From JAZQNF01 sp045641505 (GTDB lineage: Bacteria > Bacillota > Clostridia > Lachnospirales > Bianqueaceae), in assembly GCA_045641505.1 (NCBI GenBank), contig JAZUHB010000100.1, positions 1 through 25,282 on the forward strand: a stretch of DNA of 25,282 nt. The letters run 5' to 3'. Shown here piece after piece: positions 1-7,349 of this stretch. Under the pieces are notes generated by a model. It worked only from the letters and a program-made list of their open reading frames with translations, was not told where the DNA came from and ran no database searches. The position numbers and the translations under genes were made by a program. The stretch's first letter is position 1, and each line of letters opens with the position of its first letter.

Positions 1-1080
<1,080 letters not shown>

Positions 1081-1095
1081 TTCCGGCCAAACGAG

Positions 1096-1125
1096 AGCCT
1101 GCCGCCGCCCGCGGCAGGCTTTTTT
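1096..1125 (+). terminator. Rho-independent terminator of asnS
   Basis: A perfect 10-bp stem (1096-1105 with 1111-1120) with a 5-nt loop is followed by a run of T (1120-1125). It lies 15 bases after the asnS stop. Confidence 0.93.
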
Positions 1126-1176
1126 CGTGCGGAAACGGCCCGGCCCCCGGCACGCCTTCTCCCCGGGGGGCGCGCC

Positions 1177-1205
1177 TTGCCATTATCCCGCGGACGTGGT
1201 ATAAT
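1177..1205 (+). promoter_or_regulatory. Sigma-A promoter for the acyltransferase operon
   Basis: -35 TTGCCA at 1177-1182, a 17-nt spacer, and a perfect -10 TATAAT at 1200-1205. It sits about 38 nt upstream of the ATG at 1243 and after the asnS terminator, so the downstream operon is independently transcribed. Confidence 0.88.
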
Positions 1206-1242
1206 ATTCATATCAGCTTCTTTCAAAGGAGACATCCCGCCC

Positions 1243-2130
1243 ATGTATGACAATCTGAAACGCCGCATCGGGGATCGCAAGGATGGCTATCTGTTAAGAC
1301 ACAATTCCCCTCTCAACAAGCTGATGCCGCACATCATGCGCTACCGCTACGACGCGCTGGTGTACTATGAGTTCGACTGCGACATCACGAAGACTGAGGA
1401 GCTGCTGCGATCCCTCCGCAAGAACGGACACAAGAACCTTTCCTACACCCATCTGATCATGGCCGTCACGGCCCGTGCCTTCGCCGAGCATCCCAAGATG
1501 AACCGCTTCATCGCCGGCCGCAAGATCTACGCCCGCAACAAGCTTCTCTTCTCGCTGGCGGCCAAGACCTCGCTCTCCGAGAACGGCAAGGAGTTCCAGA
1601 CCGTCACCGAGGTCGACGAGCACGATACCCTGCTCGAAATCGCGGATAAGTTCGACGAGCAGATCTCCATCATCATGAAGGATCAGGGCGAGGCGAACGG
1701 CACCGACAAGCTGCTGAACATCTTCTTCAAGCTGCCCACCTGGTTCATCGCGCTGGCGGTCGGTCTGTTCAACTCGATGAATTACCACGGCATCTTCCCG
1801 GAGGCGCTGGAAAAGGGCCTGCCCTTCTTCTCCTCCGCCTACGTCACCAATATCGGCTCCCTGGGCGGCGACGCCCTGTATCATCACCTGTACGAATTCG
1901 GCACCACCTCGGCCTTCATCGGCTTCGGCAAAAAGAAGACCGTCTACGAGACCCAGGCGGACGGCAGCGTCAAAAAGAAGCTGCTGCTCCCCTTCAAGAT
2001 GGTGCTCGACGAGCGGATCGCGGAGGGCTTCGATTTCATCGCCGCGATGCGCACCTTCACCTATTACGTGGAAAACGCCGACAAGCTTCTGGAAAGAGGC
2101 ACTGTCGACCTGGCCGACCCCGACATCTGA
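1243..2130 (+). CDS. Stand-alone 2-oxoacid dehydrogenase E2 / chloramphenicol acetyltransferase-fold protein
   Basis: 295 residues. The start is ATG 1243, set by AAGGAGA 9 nt upstream; an in-frame TTG at 1177 lies inside the promoter. The protein resembles the CoA-dependent acyltransferase catalytic domain of E2 subunits, but there is no lipoyl domain, no peripheral-subunit-binding domain, and no E1 or E3 gene nearby. The region matching the E2 active-site signature (D-H-R-x-x-D-G) reads LDERIAEG at residues 255-262, with Glu at the usual catalytic His. Similar stand-alone proteins occur in Clostridia, usually annotated only by fold. A hydrophobic stretch is visible around 160-175. It is the first gene of an operon with the zinc-ribbon and deaminase genes. 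Fold assignment is good; substrate and activity are unknown. Confidence 0.75.
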   Translation: MYDNLKRRIGDRKDGYLLRHNSPLNKLMPHIMRYRYDALVYYEFDCDITKTEELLRSLRKNGHKNLSYTHLIMAVTARAFAEHPKMNRFIAGRKIYARNKLLFSLAAKTSLSENGKEFQTVTEVDEHDTLLEIADKFDEQISIIMKDQGEANGTDKLLNIFFKLPTWFIALAVGLFNSMNYHGIFPEALEKGLPFFSSAYVTNIGSLGGDALYHHLYEFGTTSAFIGFGKKKTVYETQADGSVKKKLLLPFKMVLDERIAEGFDFIAAMRTFTYYVENADKLLERGTVDLADPDI

Positions 2131-2149
2131 GAACAAGGAGGAAATCCGC

Positions 2150-2554
2150 ATGAAATGCTCCAACTGCTATGGCCCTCTCGACGAGACCGATTGCTACTGC
2201 CCTACCTGCGGCAAGAAGAATCCCCTCGTCACGCCTGACGCGCACGCCAAGGTCCTGTTCCACCTGCACTTCGACGAGGATATCGATGTGCAGCCCGCGG
2301 ATATTCCCCAGTTCACCACGAAAGACACCGCCTACCCGACCGTTTCCTCCGGCAGCGCGGCGGCCTACTCCACGCCGCTGAACGCGCAGAAGAGCACCGG
2401 AACGGCCTCCTACTCTGCCACGACCCGTCCGCTCGGGACCGCCACTCCGGCTGCTCAGACTTCGCAGAATAAGAGCAAGGGCTGCTCCACCGCCTTCGTC
2501 GTGATCTTCATCATCGTCTGGGTTTTCGTCGCCATCATGAGCGCCATCGACTGA
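2150..2554 (+). CDS. Zinc-ribbon protein with C-terminal membrane anchor
   Basis: 134 residues, starting at ATG 2150 after AAGGAGG (2135-2141). The N-terminus carries two Cys pairs (C3/C6 and C17/C20) forming a short zinc ribbon (KCSNCYGPL...CPTCGKK). A low-complexity Ser/Thr/Ala-rich linker (about 60-108) follows, then one hydrophobic segment at about 114-130 and a 4-residue tail. This architecture suggests a tail-anchored membrane protein with its zinc ribbon in the cytoplasm. It lies 19 nt after the acyltransferase and 13 nt before the deaminase gene, so all three are probably co-transcribed. No specific function can be read from the sequence. Confidence 0.8.
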   Translation: MKCSNCYGPLDETDCYCPTCGKKNPLVTPDAHAKVLFHLHFDEDIDVQPADIPQFTTKDTAYPTVSSGSAAAYSTPLNAQKSTGTASYSATTRPLGTATPAAQTSQNKSKGCSTAFVVIFIIVWVFVAIMSAID

Positions 2555-2567
2555 TCAGGAGGACACC

Positions 2568-3056
2568 ATGGACCGACGCGATAAGATCAATTACTATCTG
2601 GACCTGGCTGAGGTCGTCGCCCAGCGCGGCACCTGCCTGCGCCGCCGCTACGGCGCGGTCATCGTGCAGAACGATTCGGTGGTCTCCACCGGATACGCCG
2701 GCGCGCCCCGCGGCCGGGCCAACTGCTCCGACCTGGGCTACTGCATGCGCAGCAAGCTGAACATCCCCCGCGGCGAGCGCTACGAGATGTGCCGCAGCGT
2801 CCATGCCGAGGCCAACGCGATCATCTGCGCCTCCCGCGAGCAGATGCTGGGCGCCACCCTCTACCTCTGCGGCGTCGAGGTCGAGACCGGCGGCTACGTC
2901 GCCAACAGCACCAGCTGCGCGATGTGCAAGCGCATGATCATCAACGCCGGCATCGCCAAGGTCGTCGTCCGCGACACGAAGGACGAGTACCGCAGCTTCG
3001 ACGTGCAGGAATGGATCGACAACGACGATTCCCTGCTGGGCACCTTCGGCTACTGA
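2568..3056 (+). CDS. Deoxycytidylate (dCMP) deaminase family protein
   Basis: 162 residues. Zinc-dependent deaminase fold: HAE at 79-81 gives the zinc ligand His and the catalytic Glu, and C117/C120 in STSCAMC give the other two ligands. The usual Pro before the first Cys is Ser here. Members of this family convert dCMP to dUMP and so feed dTMP synthesis; extra Cys/His around 53-75 fit the second zinc site seen in dCMP deaminases. The gene starts at ATG 2568 after AGGAGG and ends the operon, 50 nt before a bidirectional terminator. The family is secure; dCMP as substrate is inferred from length and motifs, and related nucleotides cannot be excluded. Confidence 0.85.
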   Translation: MDRRDKINYYLDLAEVVAQRGTCLRRRYGAVIVQNDSVVSTGYAGAPRGRANCSDLGYCMRSKLNIPRGERYEMCRSVHAEANAIICASREQMLGATLYLCGVEVETGGYVANSTSCAMCKRMIINAGIAKVVVRDTKDEYRSFDVQEWIDNDDSLLGTFGY

Positions 3057-3106
3057 GCTGAGCCCGGCCCGCCGCGGCAGGCGCACGGCCAACATTCAGA
3101 CACAAA

Positions 3107-3137
3107 AAAACGGTTCCCGTTCATCGGGAACCGTTTT
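3107..3137. terminator. Bidirectional rho-independent terminator
   Basis: Perfect 13-bp inverted repeat (3107-3119 with 3125-3137) with a 5-nt loop and T-rich flanks on both strands. It serves the deaminase operon (+) and the convergent ectB-like gene (-). Confidence 0.93.
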
Positions 3138-3164
3138 CTTTTGTTGAGTTCAGGGCGGGAACGC

Positions 3165-4424
3165 TTATTTCGCCAGCGCTTCCCTGATGGCATCGCGGAG
3201 GATGCCGAGGCCCTCCAGCAGGGTCTCGTCGTCGATGGTCAGCGGCGGCATGATCTTCAGGGCGCAGTCCTTGCGGCCGGCGCTCTCGATGATCAGCTGC
3301 TTGGAGAAGGCGATCTTGCGGACGCGGGCGCAGAGCTCCTCATCGGGATGCGCGCCGAAATCCACCGCCTGGATCAGGCCGAGGCCGTGATTGGTGATGC
3401 GGCTGTCGAGGGGCGCGATCTCACGCGCGAAGAACTCCTCGACGATCTTGCCCTTGCGGCGGGTCTCCGCCTCCACGTTGGCGTCGAGCATGTACTCGAG
3501 GCCGGCCTTGCTGGCCACGATGGCAAGCTGGTTGCCGCGGAAGGTGCCGTTATGCTCGGCGGGCAGCCACAGATCGTATTCGGGCTTGAAGAAGGTCAGC
3601 GCGAAGGGGATGCCGTAGCCGCCGATGGACTTGCTCATCACGAACATGTCGGGCTGAATGCCGGCACGCTCGAAGGAGAAGAAGGTACCCGTGCGGGCGC
3701 AGCCCACCTGGATATCGTCGACGATCAGCAGGATGTCGTTCTTATGGCAGAACTCCTCGACCTGCTTCAGGAACTCGACGCTGAACACATGCACGCCGCC
3801 CTCAGCCTGCACGGTCTCCATCACGAGGGCCGCGGGCTTCTCGACGCCGGAATGATCGTCATCCAGCAGAGTCTGCATGTAGGCGATGACGTCCAGGCCG
3901 GGGAACATGTAGGGGGCGGGAATATGGGTCACGTGCTCCAGCGGAACGCCGGCGCCGTGGCGGCTCTTGGTATCGGTGGTGAGGGCCAGCGCACCCAGGG
4001 TCATGCCGTGGAAGGCGCCCATGAAGGCCCAGATCTCGCTGCGCTGCTTGACCTTGCGGGCCAGCTTCAGCGCGGCTTCCATCGCGTTGGTGCCGGTGGG
4101 GCCGGGGAACTGCACCTTGTAGTTCAGGCCGCGGGGCTTGAGGATGCGGTTCTGCAGGGTCTCGAGCAGCTCGCGCTTGGCGGCGGTGTACATATCCAGG
4201 GAGTGGATCACGCCGTCGTTCATCAGGTAATCGACGATCTTGCCCTTGATGTAATCGTTATTGTGGCCGTAGTTCTCCGCGCCGGCGCCGCAGAAGAAAT
4301 CGATGTAGCGACGGCCTTCCTCGTCATAGAAGAAGGGACCCTTGGCTTTGACGAACACGGTGGGGAAAGAACGGCAGTAGGAACGTACTTCAGATTCGAA
4401 AGACTCGAAGATCTCAGTATTCAT
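3165..4424 (-). CDS. ectB: Diaminobutyrate--2-oxoglutarate aminotransferase (EctB type)
   Basis: 419 residues, the normal EctB length. This PLP-dependent class III aminotransferase makes L-2,4-diaminobutyrate from aspartate semialdehyde using glutamate as amino donor. The N-terminus (ESEVRSYCRSFP...VFVKAKG) and FFCGAGAENYGHNN match the EctB subfamily, the PLP lysine is K265 in MSKSIGGYG, and EHNGTFRGNQ is another EctB hallmark. The start is ATG at 4424, preceded by AAGGAG 9 nt away; a TTG six codons upstream overlaps that ribosome binding site and is rejected. The gene stands alone with its own promoter and terminator. No ectA, ectC or diaminobutyrate decarboxylase is in the window, so the fate of the product is open. 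The symbol reflects subfamily similarity, not a proven ectoine pathway. Confidence 0.88.
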   Translation of the reverse strand: MNTEIFESFESEVRSYCRSFPTVFVKAKGPFFYDEEGRRYIDFFCGAGAENYGHNNDYIKGKIVDYLMNDGVIHSLDMYTAAKRELLETLQNRILKPRGLNYKVQFPGPTGTNAMEAALKLARKVKQRSEIWAFMGAFHGMTLGALALTTDTKSRHGAGVPLEHVTHIPAPYMFPGLDVIAYMQTLLDDDHSGVEKPAALVMETVQAEGGVHVFSVEFLKQVEEFCHKNDILLIVDDIQVGCARTGTFFSFERAGIQPDMFVMSKSIGGYGIPFALTFFKPEYDLWLPAEHNGTFRGNQLAIVASKAGLEYMLDANVEAETRRKGKIVEEFFAREIAPLDSRITNHGLGLIQAVDFGAHPDEELCARVRKIAFSKQLIIESAGRKDCALKIMPPLTIDDETLLEGLGILRDAIREALAK

Positions 4425-4455
4425 TAAGAATGGCTCCTTCAAAAATATCTATGCC

Positions 4456-4484
4456 ATTATACTCTACAGACCGCTGAAAAACAA
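4456..4484 (-). promoter_or_regulatory. Sigma-A promoter for the ectB-like gene
   Basis: On the minus strand: TTGTTT (4484-4479), a 17-nt spacer, and perfect TATAAT (4461-4456), 31 nt upstream of the start codon. It is divergent from the promoter at 4562-4590. Confidence 0.8.
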
Positions 4485-4561
4485 CTGTTTTTTTTACGTG
4501 CAACCGGACGTCTCTCTGCCGCGCCGGACGCCCCCCGGACGGAAAAAGCGTTCCTCTTTAC

Positions 4562-4590
4562 TTGACTAATGCGCTGATGCATACTATAAT
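4562..4590 (+). promoter_or_regulatory. Strong sigma-A promoter for the DUF1508 gene
   Basis: TTGACT (4562-4567), a 17-nt spacer, and TATAAT (4585-4590): 11 of 12 consensus positions. Together with a strong AGGAGG site this predicts high expression. Confidence 0.9.
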
Positions 4591-4627
4591 AATGCCAATA
4601 AATACTCATTCAGGAGGATCTTTACCC

Positions 4628-4999
4628 ATGGGCAAGTTCATCATCAGCACCGCGAAGAACGGCTATAAGTTCAATCTGAAGGCCACCAACGGCGAAGTCA
4701 TCGCCAACTCCGAGGTCTACACCACCATGAAGGCCTGCAAGAACGGTGTCGCCAGCGTCGCCAAGAACGCTCCGATCGCCAACATCGAAAACCAGACCGA
4801 GGAAGGCTTCGCCGCCGCGAAGTGCCCCAAGTTCGAGATCTACAAGGACAAGGCCGGCGAATTCCGTTTCCGTCTGAAGGCCACCAACGGCCAGATCATC
4901 GCCACCGGCGAGGGCTACAAGAGCAAGGATGCCGTGAAGAACGGTGTTGCCAGCGTTGCCAAGAACGCCGCCGACGCGCAGATCATCGTCGAGGAATAA
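4628..4999 (+). CDS. YegP-like protein with two DUF1508 repeats
   Basis: 123 residues, starting at ATG 4628 after AGGAGGA (4612-4618). An upstream in-frame ATG exists but overlaps the promoter. The protein is two copies of the DUF1508 (YegP) domain, residues about 1-50 and 66-118. Each copy carries the pattern F-x-L-K-A-T-N-G followed by I-A and a conserved KNGVASVAKNA block. These small alpha/beta domains have no firmly established activity. The near-consensus promoter and ribosome binding site suggest an abundant protein. It is monocistronic, bounded by the terminator at 5011-5041. Confidence 0.9.
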   Translation: MGKFIISTAKNGYKFNLKATNGEVIANSEVYTTMKACKNGVASVAKNAPIANIENQTEEGFAAAKCPKFEIYKDKAGEFRFRLKATNGQIIATGEGYKSKDAVKNGVASVAKNAADAQIIVEE

Positions 5000-5010
5000 T
5001 CCGAAAGCCG

Positions 5011-5041
5011 AAAAGAGCGTCTCGCAGGAGACGCTCTTTTT
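5011..5041 (+). terminator. Rho-independent terminator of the DUF1508 gene
   Basis: Perfect 13-bp stem (5011-5023 with 5028-5040) with loop GCAG and a T run, starting 11 nt after the stop codon. Confidence 0.93.
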
Positions 5042-5047
5042 TCATGG

Positions 5048-5074
5048 AAAAGCCTCCGGGGTGCCGGAGGCTTT
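5048..5074 (-). terminator. Terminator of the valS-folC-PAP2-like operon
   Basis: 9-bp stem (5051-5059 with 5064-5072) followed on the minus strand by TTTT. It lies 10 nt past the stop of the leftward membrane-protein gene. Confidence 0.85.
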
Positions 5075-5082
5075 GTTGTCGT

Positions 5083-5994
5083 TCAGACCTTTTCGATCTC
5101 ATACAGGGAGCCGAAGGCGTCGCGGCGGATCAGCCGGAACAGGACCGCGCCGATGATCGCGCAAAGTCCCGTGAGCAGTCCGCCCGCCAGCGCGTCCGTC
5201 GGGAACGCGCGGCCGCTGATCACGGCGAGCACCTGGATGAACACCGTGTACACGTAGCTCAGCACGGCCAGAGCGTTCCGCCAGCTGCGGTGCGTGCCGT
5301 CCAGCAGGTAGCTCGAGATCGTGGAGAGCCCCGCGACCGCCACTGTCGTCGCCGGGAAGGAACCCAGCGGGAGGCTGTCCTGCGCGAGCTGCCGGAGCAG
5401 CTCCGACTCAGACGGCTGATACCAGGGAGTGTAATACTCGAACGAACCGACCGAGACCATCACGGAAAGGGAAACACGCTGCCAGAAATAGCTGATGACC
5501 ACACCGGCGAGCAGGCAGAAATAGAAGGTAAGAAGCCCTGTCATGGCCCGGGAGGCCTGGCGGCTGCGGGCACTGTGCTCGCTCTCCTTCGCCAGCCGGA
5601 TCGCACCGGCGATGGCGAAGACCTCGACCACGAACAGCATGACCCAGCCGACCGAATCGTTCACCATGCCGAAATAGCGCATCACGGTCCAGAACGCGTA
5701 GACCGGAATGCCGATCGCGCTGAGGAAGCCGACAATCATATAGATCACCGGGGATTTCGCCGGGCCCTTGCCGAGCAGACGGTCGATGAACGCGTACGCC
5801 GTGAGCTGCATGGAGAAGACCCAGGCGCAGACCACCGCGGGGATCATCGACAGGCGGAGCACCCAGTCCATCCAGCGCTCGTAATGATAGACCGACTGGG
5901 CGAACTCCAGGTCGATCTGCGTGAAGCCCGCCATCAGGATGCCCGCGCAGAGGATGACGAGGATCAGGTAGAACCATTCCCGTTTGTTGATCAT
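5083..5994 (-). CDS. PAP2-like integral membrane protein lacking the canonical phosphatase residues
   Basis: 303 residues with about six hydrophobic segments. The layout recalls the PAP2 (type 2 phosphatidic acid phosphatase) fold: an N-terminal helix followed by a lumenal-type segment (TQIDLEFAQSVYHYERWMD), then SFPATTV where PAP2 enzymes have SFPSGH(T/A), then SGRAFPTDALAGGLL where they have SRxxxxxHxxxDxxAG. The catalytic His of both motifs is absent, and no KxxxxxxRP motif is visible, so phosphatase activity looks unlikely. The start ATG 5994 follows AAGGGAGG. It lies 38 nt after folC and is the last gene of the T-box controlled valS operon. A remote PAP2 relationship is my inference; the safe call is a multi-pass membrane protein. 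Confidence 0.6.
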   Translation of the reverse strand: MINKREWFYLILVILCAGILMAGFTQIDLEFAQSVYHYERWMDWVLRLSMIPAVVCAWVFSMQLTAYAFIDRLLGKGPAKSPVIYMIVGFLSAIGIPVYAFWTVMRYFGMVNDSVGWVMLFVVEVFAIAGAIRLAKESEHSARSRQASRAMTGLLTFYFCLLAGVVISYFWQRVSLSVMVSVGSFEYYTPWYQPSESELLRQLAQDSLPLGSFPATTVAVAGLSTISSYLLDGTHRSWRNALAVLSYVYTVFIQVLAVISGRAFPTDALAGGLLTGLCAIIGAVLFRLIRRDAFGSLYEIEKV

Positions 5995-6032
5995 GACGGG
6001 CCTCCCTTCTTCGGTTTCAGGGCAAAGCCCTG

Positions 6033-7331
6033 TTATTTTCGGATCAGCGCCAGGATCTCGCCCACGAAATAGAGCGAGCCGGCACAGACGCGGAGCGCGT
6101 CCTCATAACCGTAGGCCAGATCCAGCGCGTGCTTCGTGTCGCAGGCGCAGAGGATCGGGACATCGTTTCGGAAAGTATACCACAGCTGTTCCGCTTCTGC
6201 AAAGGGGATCGCGTGACTTTCCGCGGCGAGCGGCGCGAAGATGACCCGCCGGATCTGCGGGCAGCCGCCGAGCTCCGAGAGCACGCCGGCCACGTCCTTC
6301 TTGGCCAGCGCGGAGAACACCAGCGTGACGGGGCGGCCGAGGCCTTCGAGATAGTCCGCGAGCCGGCGCGCCGCGTCGGGATTGTGGGCGCCGTCCAGCA
6401 GGAACTTCCGTCCCCGGTAGTCGGCGTACTGCATGCGGCCGGGCCAGCGGACGCTCGCGAGGCCCTCCCGGACCGTGCGCCGGTCCGCGATCACGCCCTG
6501 CCGGAGGAGCTCCTCCGCGGCGCACAGGACCGTCGCCAGGTTGTCCTTCTGGAAATCGCCGGACAGGGGGCAGTACAGGCCGCCGTAGCGGAAGCCTTCG
6601 CCCGCGGCGTTCAGCCGGAGACCGTTTTCGTCGTTGCCGAGGATCTTCTCCGTGACACGGCCCGCGTAGATGAAGGGCGCGTCCAGCTCCTCCGCCTTCG
6701 CCCGGATCACCGAGATGACGGAGGGCAGATTCTTCCCGAGCACGACGGGGACGCCGCGCTTGACGATGCCGGCCTTCTCCCCGGCGATCTCCTCCACCGT
6801 GGAGCCCAGCACCTTCGTGTGGTCCAGGCTGATCGAGGCGATCAGGCAGAGATCCGGCTTCGGCAGGATGTTCGTGGAATCGAGGCGGCCGCCCATGCCG
6901 GTCTCGAGCACCACCCAGTCGACCTGCTCCTCGGCGAACCAGAGGAAGCCGATCGCGGTCAGGAGCTCGAAGAAGGTCGGGTGATTCTCCCCGCCGTTCT
7001 GCATGGCCTCCGCTTCCGCGCGCACCTTCCGCGCCAGCTCCAGGAACTTCTCCCGGGGGATGTCGGCGCCGTTCACGCTCATGCGCTCGGTGTAGTCCAC
7101 CAGATGCGGCGACACGTAGCGGCCGACCTTGTACCCGGCGCATTCCAGGATGCGGGCGAGCATCGCGCAGCAGGAGCCCTTGCCGTTGGTGCCCGCCACG
7201 TGGATCACGTGATAGCGATGCTGAGGGTCGCCGAAGCGGCCCATCAGCTTTTTGATATTCTCGAGACCGTCCTTCTTGCTGTACTTCGGGACGCCCTCGA
7301 TCCAGGATATGACTTCTTCGTAAGTCTGCAC
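6033..7331 (-). CDS. folC: Bifunctional folylpolyglutamate synthase / dihydrofolate synthase
   Basis: 432 residues, typical FolC length. It ligates glutamate to dihydropteroate and to folates using ATP, in the cytoplasm. The Mur-ligase type P-loop GTNGKGS is at residues 47-53, the folate-family block SPHLVDYTERMSVNG follows at about 79-93, and the C-terminal domain carries LLDGAHNPDAARRL. The start codon is GTG at 7331, preceded by AAGGAA; the valS stop lies only 18 nt upstream, so the two are co-transcribed. A short hairpin (6018-6032) sits between folC and the next gene. Confidence 0.95.
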   Translation of the reverse strand: MQTYEEVISWIEGVPKYSKKDGLENIKKLMGRFGDPQHRYHVIHVAGTNGKGSCCAMLARILECAGYKVGRYVSPHLVDYTERMSVNGADIPREKFLELARKVRAEAEAMQNGGENHPTFFELLTAIGFLWFAEEQVDWVVLETGMGGRLDSTNILPKPDLCLIASISLDHTKVLGSTVEEIAGEKAGIVKRGVPVVLGKNLPSVISVIRAKAEELDAPFIYAGRVTEKILGNDENGLRLNAAGEGFRYGGLYCPLSGDFQKDNLATVLCAAEELLRQGVIADRRTVREGLASVRWPGRMQYADYRGRKFLLDGAHNPDAARRLADYLEGLGRPVTLVFSALAKKDVAGVLSELGGCPQIRRVIFAPLAAESHAIPFAEAEQLWYTFRNDVPILCACDTKHALDLAYGYEDALRVCAGSLYFVGEILALIRK

Positions 7332-7349
7332 GTTGCTTGCTTCCTTTAC

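Noticed and set aside
4562..4627. Upstream ATG start for the DUF1508 gene
   Set aside because: It falls inside the TTGACT...TATAAT promoter; the ATG at 4628 has an AGGAGG at good spacing.
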